A DNA stretch of 64,000 nucleotides from Christensenella sp. (GTDB lineage: Bacteria > Bacillota > Clostridia > Christensenellales > UBA3700): contig JALFUR010000006.1 in assembly GCA_022784465.1 (NCBI GenBank), forward strand, positions 30,921-94,920, in the 5' to 3' direction. The notes under the pieces were generated by a model. The model ran no database searches and was not told the DNA's origin. It saw nothing but the letters and a program-made list of their open reading frames with translations. A program made the translations under genes and the position numbers. Positions 58,157-64,000 of this stretch are shown here, piece by piece. Position 1 is the first letter of the stretch; each line of letters begins with the position of its first letter.

Positions 58157-59596
58157 ATGGAAAATACTTTAAAAGCTTCTAAGCCTTTTGGTTGGTCTGA
58201 CAAAATTGGATATGCATTAGGCGATTTCGGATGCAACATGAGTTTTGCATTTATCAACAGTTATTTCATGCTGTTCTTTGTAACTTGCATGCACATCAAG
58301 CCAGAACATTTTGCAATTATTATTTTATTAGCAAAAATCTTCGATGCTATTAACGACCCTATTATTGGTGCTATATGTGATGCTTCTAAACCTGGAAAAG
58401 AAGGAAAATTTAAGACTTGGATTAAATGGGCATCTATTCCTTTACTTTTATCAAGTATAGTTATGTTTATATATGTTCCAGAAGCTCCATATGGATTAAA
58501 AATAGCAATGTGTTTAGTGCTATATTGCATTTGGAGTGTATCTTATACTTCTGTAAACGTTCCTTATGGATCTATGCAATCTGTAATTAGTGCAAATCCT
58601 AAAGAAAGAACTGAATTGTCTTCTTGGAGAAGCATAGGAGCTATGATTGCACAAATACCTATTATGATTCTTTTACCTATGATTATTTATGATAATGACA
58701 AAAATCCTAAAGGAGAAATATTTATTATAATCGTAGCAGTTATGGGCGTTTTAGGTTTTATTGCCTTTATTTTGCTTAGAAAACTTACAACAGAAAGAGT
58801 TGAACCAGTTATCAATGATCAAAAAACAAACTATTTAAAGACATTAATATCATTCTTTAAAAACAAGCATATGCTTGGAGTTACAATATCAAGCGTAGCA
58901 ATGCTTGCCTTAATGATGACAGTTACAACTTCTATTCAATATACATTTATGATATATTTCAAGAACACAGCACTAATATCAATTGCTACAGTAATTTCTG
59001 GACTACCTGTTGTTCTTGGACTTGTACTTGTAAAACCAGCAACAAAAAAATTCACCAAAAAACAACTTTGCACATATCCTTTTGTTGTGTCTATAGTGGC
59101 AAGTGCCATTATGACTTTTATAAAAATATCTAATCCATTTATATGGATGATTTGTGCTGCATTTATGTTGTTTGGAACAAGTTTCTATATGGTTCTTATG
59201 TGGGCACTTGTTGCAGATTGTATCGACTTCCAAGAAACACAATCAGGAAGACGAGAAGAAGGATCTATCTATGCAACATATTCTTTATTTAGAAAAATCG
59301 CACAAGGTGTTGGTGCTTCTGTTGTTGCTTTTGCTCTTGGCTTAACTGGATATAATTCAGCTTTAACTGCTGCTGAACAAGCTGCAGGTGTTGCTGATAA
59401 GATATATTTTATGACTGGATTCTTACCATTATTAGGATCTATTATCGCTTTTGTATCTATGCTTCTTTTATATAAATTAGGTGATGAGAAAATTGTAGAA
59501 AAAGAAATAGACGCATTATTACATAACGATGAAAATACTGCAATAGAACAAGATGAACAAATTGTAAAAGACGAGGTAAACAATGAGAATAATTAA
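58157..59596 (+). CDS. GPH-family (MelB-like) sugar/glycoside-cation symporter
   Basis: KIGYALGDFGCNMSFAFINSYFMLFFV; NDPIIGAICDA; TSVNVPYGSMQSVIS. Confidence 0.9.
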   Translation: MENTLKASKPFGWSDKIGYALGDFGCNMSFAFINSYFMLFFVTCMHIKPEHFAIIILLAKIFDAINDPIIGAICDASKPGKEGKFKTWIKWASIPLLLSSIVMFIYVPEAPYGLKIAMCLVLYCIWSVSYTSVNVPYGSMQSVISANPKERTELSSWRSIGAMIAQIPIMILLPMIIYDNDKNPKGEIFIIIVAVMGVLGFIAFILLRKLTTERVEPVINDQKTNYLKTLISFFKNKHMLGVTISSVAMLALMMTVTTSIQYTFMIYFKNTALISIATVISGLPVVLGLVLVKPATKKFTKKQLCTYPFVVSIVASAIMTFIKISNPFIWMICAAFMLFGTSFYMVLMWALVADCIDFQETQSGRREEGSIYATYSLFRKIAQGVGASVVAFALGLTGYNSALTAAEQAAGVADKIYFMTGFLPLLGSIIAFVSMLLLYKLGDEKIVEKEIDALLHNDENTAIEQDEQIVKDEVNNENN

Positions 59597-61865
59597 CAAC
59601 ATTAACAAAGATTGGTTATTTACAAAAAACAATCAGGCAATTCCTACTTCCCTACCAAAAGATTGGGAAAGCATTGATTTGCCATACACATGGAACGGCA
59701 AGGATGGACAAGATGGAGGAAACGACTATTATAGAGGCACTTGCTATTTTGCAAAAGAATTACCAATATCTTCTTTTGAAGAAAACAAAGTGAACTATAT
59801 TCAATTTGATGGAGTAAACTCTTCATGCGATGTGTATTTTAATGGAGAAAAACTATTCTCCCACGATGGAGGATATTCAACATTTAGAGTCCCATTAAAA
59901 GACATCAAAGAATCCAATTTGCTTGTTGTTGCTGTAGACAATTCTGTCAATGATAGAGTCTATCCTCAAACGGCAGATTTTACATTCTATGGAGGAATAT
60001 ATAGAGATGTATCCATTTTATCTGTTGAGAAAAATCACTTTGAACTAGATTATTATGGAACTCCAGGTATTAAAGTAACACCATCAATTAATGGTTCTAA
60101 TGCAAATGTAAATATAGAAGCTTATGCAAATGGAACTGTTCAGTTTAATATCATTGATAAAAAGAAAATAATAGCTACTCAAACAATCACTGGCAATAAT
60201 CCTAGTGTTGATTTAACTATTAACAATGTCCATTTATGGAATGGAACTATAGACCCATATTTATATACAGCAGAAGCAATTTTATTAGATGGAGAAAACG
60301 AAATTGATAAGGTATCAACAAGATTTGGTTGTAGAACATTTAAAATTGACCCTAATAAAGGATTTATTTTAAATGGAAAGGAATACCCTCTTCGCGGCGT
60401 TTGTCGTCACCAAGACAGACCAGAAATTGGAAACGCTCTTTTATATAAGCATCACAAAGAAGATATTGATTTAATTTGTGAAGTTGGAGCAAATACTATA
60501 AGACTTGCACACTATCAACATGCTCAAGCTTTCTATGATTTATGCGATGAGAAAGGTTTAGTTATTTGGGCAGAAATTCCATACATTTCTAGACATATGC
60601 CAAACGGTTTAGATAATACTATTTCTCAAATGAAAGAGTTAATAATCCAAAACTATAACCACCCTTGTATTGTAACTTGGGGCTTATCTAATGAGATTAC
60701 TTTAAATGGAGCTTCTGATGAAAGTATGGTCAACAATCATAGAATCTTAAATGACCTTGTACACAAATTAGACAAAACAAGATTAACAACTATGGCTGTT
60801 GTAACAATGTGCGACCCTTCTTCTGAATATGTACAAATACCTGATGTAGTATCATTTAACCATTATTTTGGATGGTATGGTGGAACCACATCTATGAATG
60901 GAGAATGGTTCGATAAATTCCATAAAGATTATCCAAACATTGCAGTTGGCTTAAGTGAATATGGTTGTGAAGCGCTAAATTGGCATACTTCTACGCCAAC
61001 ACAAGGAGATTATACCGAAGAATACCAAGCATATTATCATGAAGAATTAATTAAACAAATATCAACTAGACAATTTATTTGGGCAACGCATTTATGGAAC
61101 ATGTTTGATTTCGCTGCTGATGCAAGAGCTGAAGGCGGAGAAAACGGAATGAATCATAAAGGCTTAGTCACTTTTGATAGAAAATATAAAAAAGATGCTT
61201 TCTATGCATATAAAGCTTGGTGGTCAAAAGAACCTGTTCTTCATATTTGTTCAAAAAGATATATTGATAGAGTTGAAGATAAAACCAAAGTCACAATCTA
61301 TTCTAATCAAGACGAAGTTGAATTATTTGCAAACGGGGTCAGCGTAGGCAAGCAATCTAAAGGAGAATTCCCTTTCTTCTACTTTGAAGTTAACAATGAA
61401 GGCGAAACAACTCTTCTTGCTAAAGCTGGTGATTTAGAAGACACAGCAACAATTAGAAAAGTAGACAAAATGAATGAATCTTATGTAATGAAAGAAGAAG
61501 GTGCAGTAATTAACTGGTTCGAAATCGAAGCACCAGCCGGATATTTGTCTGTTAATGATACAGTCGGAGAAGTTTGGTCAACATTTAGAGGTAAATTTAC
61601 TCTACTAAAGCTAGCTCTTTCTTTGAAAAAAGCTCTTTCATCAAAAGAATCTAACCAAGATTCAAAAAACAAAAAAGGCAAAAAGAAAATGGAAATTATG
61701 GGAATGCCTGTAACTATGAATTCTTTAAAATCTATGATGAAAATTGCCGCTGGCTTCCCTATTAAAAGAGTCTTCTCTATGATAGGATCAAAAATTCCTA
61801 AAGAAACCATACTTGCATTAAATAAAAAACTAAATAAAATAAGAAAACCAAAGAGTAAATCATAA
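59583..61865 (+). CDS. Glycoside hydrolase family 2 (beta-galactosidase/beta-glucuronidase-like) with basic C-terminal extension
   Basis: INKDWLFTKN...YRGTCYFAKEL; NTIRLAHYQHAQAFYDLCDEKGLVIWAEIP; VTWGLSNEI; VGLSEYGCEALNWHTSTPTQGDYTEEYQ; starts inside the symporter ORF (14-nt overlap). Confidence 0.93.
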   Translation: MRIINNINKDWLFTKNNQAIPTSLPKDWESIDLPYTWNGKDGQDGGNDYYRGTCYFAKELPISSFEENKVNYIQFDGVNSSCDVYFNGEKLFSHDGGYSTFRVPLKDIKESNLLVVAVDNSVNDRVYPQTADFTFYGGIYRDVSILSVEKNHFELDYYGTPGIKVTPSINGSNANVNIEAYANGTVQFNIIDKKKIIATQTITGNNPSVDLTINNVHLWNGTIDPYLYTAEAILLDGENEIDKVSTRFGCRTFKIDPNKGFILNGKEYPLRGVCRHQDRPEIGNALLYKHHKEDIDLICEVGANTIRLAHYQHAQAFYDLCDEKGLVIWAEIPYISRHMPNGLDNTISQMKELIIQNYNHPCIVTWGLSNEITLNGASDESMVNNHRILNDLVHKLDKTRLTTMAVVTMCDPSSEYVQIPDVVSFNHYFGWYGGTTSMNGEWFDKFHKDYPNIAVGLSEYGCEALNWHTSTPTQGDYTEEYQAYYHEELIKQISTRQFIWATHLWNMFDFAADARAEGGENGMNHKGLVTFDRKYKKDAFYAYKAWWSKEPVLHICSKRYIDRVEDKTKVTIYSNQDEVELFANGVSVGKQSKGEFPFFYFEVNNEGETTLLAKAGDLEDTATIRKVDKMNESYVMKEEGAVINWFEIEAPAGYLSVNDTVGEVWSTFRGKFTLLKLALSLKKALSSKESNQDSKNKKGKKKMEIMGMPVTMNSLKSMMKIAAGFPIKRVFSMIGSKIPKETILALNKKLNKIRKPKSKS

Positions 61866-61872
61866 TATTATT

Positions 61873-61909
61873 ACAAGCGAATAATTATATATTGTTCGCT
61901 TGTTTTTTT
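61873..61909 (+). terminator. Intrinsic terminator-like hairpin after GH2
   Basis: ACAAGCGAA...TTCGCTTGTTTTTTT. Confidence 0.75.
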
Positions 61910-61943
61910 ATTTAAGTTATTGAAAGGATAAAGAGGTTAAAAA

Positions 61944-62867
61944 ATGACTTTAGATGTAGTGGTATTTAAATTTATAGATTATGTATATAATTATTTACAA
62001 AATAGAACCAGCAAAATGAGACATTATAAGAAAATCGTTACGGTAGAAAAAGACATTGTTTATGATGAATCTTTGCCAGATGTTTGCAAGTTAGATCTTT
62101 ATCATATTAAAAAAGATACTACTAATAAATACCCTATTGTTTTCATAATACATGGTGGAGGTTTTGTCGCTGGAGATAAAAAATATAGAAGACATCTTAG
62201 TTCATGGTTTGCCGAAGAACTTGGCGCATATGTAATAAATGTAAATTACGGACTTGGCCCAAAGTATTATTTCCCTGAGATAATGAAACATTTTCAAAAA
62301 GCTTTAGATTGGGTTTATGACAATGCTGAAAAATATAATTTTGACTTAGATAATTCCATTATCACTGGCGATTCTGCAGGCGGATATTTTTCCGCTGAAT
62401 TATGCGCTATGCAGGATGATATAAAAATGCAGGAAAAATTCAACTTTACTCCAAAATTTAAATTTAAAGGCATTTTATTAAATTGTGGTATTTACAATTT
62501 AAATAAAGCTTTAAGTGTTAAAATGCCATTTAATTTAACTAATTCCGTATGCAAAAGTTTTACTGGAGTAGGAATTGATGAATTAAAGCAATATGAATTT
62601 ATACATGAAATTTCGCCCGTTGAACATGTCACTAAAAACTTTCCAAAAACTTGTATAGTATATTCTGAGAAAGATATTTTCTGCAATGGACAAGGACAAG
62701 ATTTTATAGAAAAACTTAAAGAAAACAATGTATATTTCGAAGAGTACCATTCTTCAAAAATGTTGGACAATCATACTTTCCCTAGCATCTGGAAAGGAAA
62801 GGCCGCTGTTGAAGCAAACAATTTGTACATAAGTTTTGCCAAACGCCTTTTCGAGAATAAAATATAA
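61944..62867 (+). CDS. Alpha/beta hydrolase (esterase/lipase, BD-FAE-like)
   Basis: VFIIHGGGFVAGDKKYRRHLSSWFAEELGAYVINVNYGLGP; ITGDSAGGYFSAEL. Confidence 0.9.
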   Translation: MTLDVVVFKFIDYVYNYLQNRTSKMRHYKKIVTVEKDIVYDESLPDVCKLDLYHIKKDTTNKYPIVFIIHGGGFVAGDKKYRRHLSSWFAEELGAYVINVNYGLGPKYYFPEIMKHFQKALDWVYDNAEKYNFDLDNSIITGDSAGGYFSAELCAMQDDIKMQEKFNFTPKFKFKGILLNCGIYNLNKALSVKMPFNLTNSVCKSFTGVGIDELKQYEFIHEISPVEHVTKNFPKTCIVYSEKDIFCNGQGQDFIEKLKENNVYFEEYHSSKMLDNHTFPSIWKGKAAVEANNLYISFAKRLFENKI

Positions 62868-62983
62868 GCGCAATAGTTTAGTTTTCGGATATATGCTTTG
62901 GACATAGTTTAAGAAGCATTTTTAGATTATTTCAATAGACAAATGCTTCTTGTTATGATATTATTTGAATGCTTTACTTAAAT

Positions 62984-63059
62984 GGCTCCATGGTCAAGCG
63001 GTTTAAGACTCAGCCCTCTCACGGCTGCTACTGGGGTTCGAATCCCCATGGAGTCACCA
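62984..63059 (+). tRNA. tRNA-Glu(CUC)
   Basis: GGCTCCA ... CAGCC-CTCTCAC-GGCTG ... GGGGTTCGAATCCCC ATGGAGTC ACCA; anticodon CTC. Confidence 0.93.
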
Positions 63060-63123
63060 TTATTAAAATCTTTACTAATAATAATATTTTGTGTTATTAT
63101 TTTTGAAGAAACAGATTAACTAC

Positions 63124-63214
63124 GGAGTGATACCCAAGAGGCCGAAGGGGCGCCCCTGCTAAGGGTGTAGTACTGGAAACGGTAGCGAGGGTTCAAATCC
63201 CTCTCACTCCGCCA
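63124..63214 (+). tRNA. tRNA-Ser(GCU)
   Basis: GGAGTGA ... CGCCC-CTGCTAA-GGGTG, long variable arm, ... GAGGGTTCAAATCCCTC TCACTCC GCCA; anticodon GCT. Confidence 0.94.
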
Positions 63215-63218
63215 TGCG

Positions 63219-63258
63219 GTCAACAGAAGCACACCTTATATGTTTCTGTTGATTTTTT
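63219..63258 (+). terminator. Intrinsic terminator after tRNA-Ser
   Basis: CAACAGAA...TTCTGTTG followed by ATTTTTTTA. Confidence 0.7.
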
Positions 63259-63568
63259 TATTACCAAAGTACAAATTCGTGATTTTTAAATTTTTAAAAA
63301 TTTATTACGCAAATGGCTGAAAAGCGCGATAGAATCGAATCTCAATTTTTTGATAATATGCTCTTTTCCGCCATTTTCCGCCATGTATAGAATTCAACCC
63401 ACCATTTTGTAAATTGAATTTTTATCGTTTGAAAAATAGTATAAAAAAATCTTTATCCACTTTTCCATAAATTTTAAAAGAGTGCGGATAAAGATTTCTT
63501 GGCGGAAAGCAAATGTATTAAAACATATTCTAACAATACATTCCCAGATAAACTAGCTTAAATTACCC

Positions 63569-63763
63569 CCATATATTTTGCCTTTTCGTTTGGTCCTTTT
63601 TTAGCATATTTTATTCTCATACAAAGGGAAAAAGATTTTGCTTAAACATTTAATTTATTTATCTTTTAAAGACAAAATAATTTTCTTATTCCTTTGTATT
63701 CTTCCCTATTCAAATAAAGCTATGCTGTTTGGTCCCTGCCGAAAGGCAAAATAAAATATATGG
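63569..63763. repeat. About 195-bp imperfect palindrome (long inverted repeat)
   Basis: Outer arms CCATATATTTTGCCTTTTCG / CGAAAGGCAAAATAAAATATATGG; inner matches AGCATA/TATGCT, ATACAAAGG/CCTTTGTAT, AGATTTTG/CAAAATAA. Confidence 0.7.
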
Positions 63764-63769
63764 AGGTAT

Positions 63770-64000
63770 ATGAAAATGAAAAAAGTTATTTATTCAGTAA
63801 CTAAAGTAACAAAACAAGAAAACTTTAAAATATCTGGGATAGGATATATCACAGATACAGATCTTATTACTACTTGTATGAGTAAGAAAAATACTCCTTA
63901 CATTAGAGTTTTTGAAGATTGCATCAAAGATTGTCATTTGGTAGACAAAACCACAGACCAATTTAAAGGCTCATATTTTGAATGGGCTGAATACGATGGA
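63770..64000 (+). CDS. Hypothetical protein, truncated by window end
   Basis: Open frame MKMKKVIYSVTKVTKQENFKISGIGYITDTDLITTCMSKKNTPYIRVFEDCIKDC... with SD GGAGG. Confidence 0.6.
   Translation, partial: MKMKKVIYSVTKVTKQENFKISGIGYITDTDLITTCMSKKNTPYIRVFEDCIKDCHLVDKTTDQFKGSYFEWAEYDG

Overview
Low-GC Clostridia-like (Firmicutes) chromosomal window. I read four blocks. (1) 1-6 kb: sporulation and housekeeping genes (spoIIR 5' part, ispE, SipL-like, veg, CDF transporter, T-box-controlled asnB). (2) 6-26 kb: a dense nitrogen/glutamine supercluster: pyrG, a single-ORF CarB-DapF fusion, carA, an ANTAR regulator with a degenerate receiver, glnA, a split archaeal-type glutamate synthase, a divergent type III glutamine synthetase, an Amt-PII fusion and purF. 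Hairpin attenuators sit directly at the 5' ends of the two divergent transcripts. (3) 25.8-39 kb: metal handling (CadA, HMA chaperone, ArsR, two CobW-type GTPases, one with a Cys/His tandem-repeat insert), PnuC, YbaK, a DNA glycosylase, a PurF paralog with Ser in place of the catalytic Cys, and a very large two-domain metallophosphoesterase. (4) About 39-58 kb: mosaic accessory DNA, including a roughly 15.4-kb island bounded by a 44-bp direct repeat of the 3' half of tRNA-Arg(CCU). The island carries a Ni/peptide ABC transporter, a TetR regulator and a HypB-oxidoreductase-HypA operon without a hydrogenase, plus IS30, HipA, Ntn-hydrolase and ATPase remnants. The window ends with a GH2/GPH/esterase operon, tRNA-Glu, tRNA-Ser and a roughly 195-bp imperfect palindrome. 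Strongest candidates for follow-up: the CarB-DapF fusion, the island-borne HypB-oxidoreductase-HypA module, the twin attenuators at the gltS/glnN divergence, and the repeat-expanded CobW. All calls were made by eye from sequence and translations; no searches were run.
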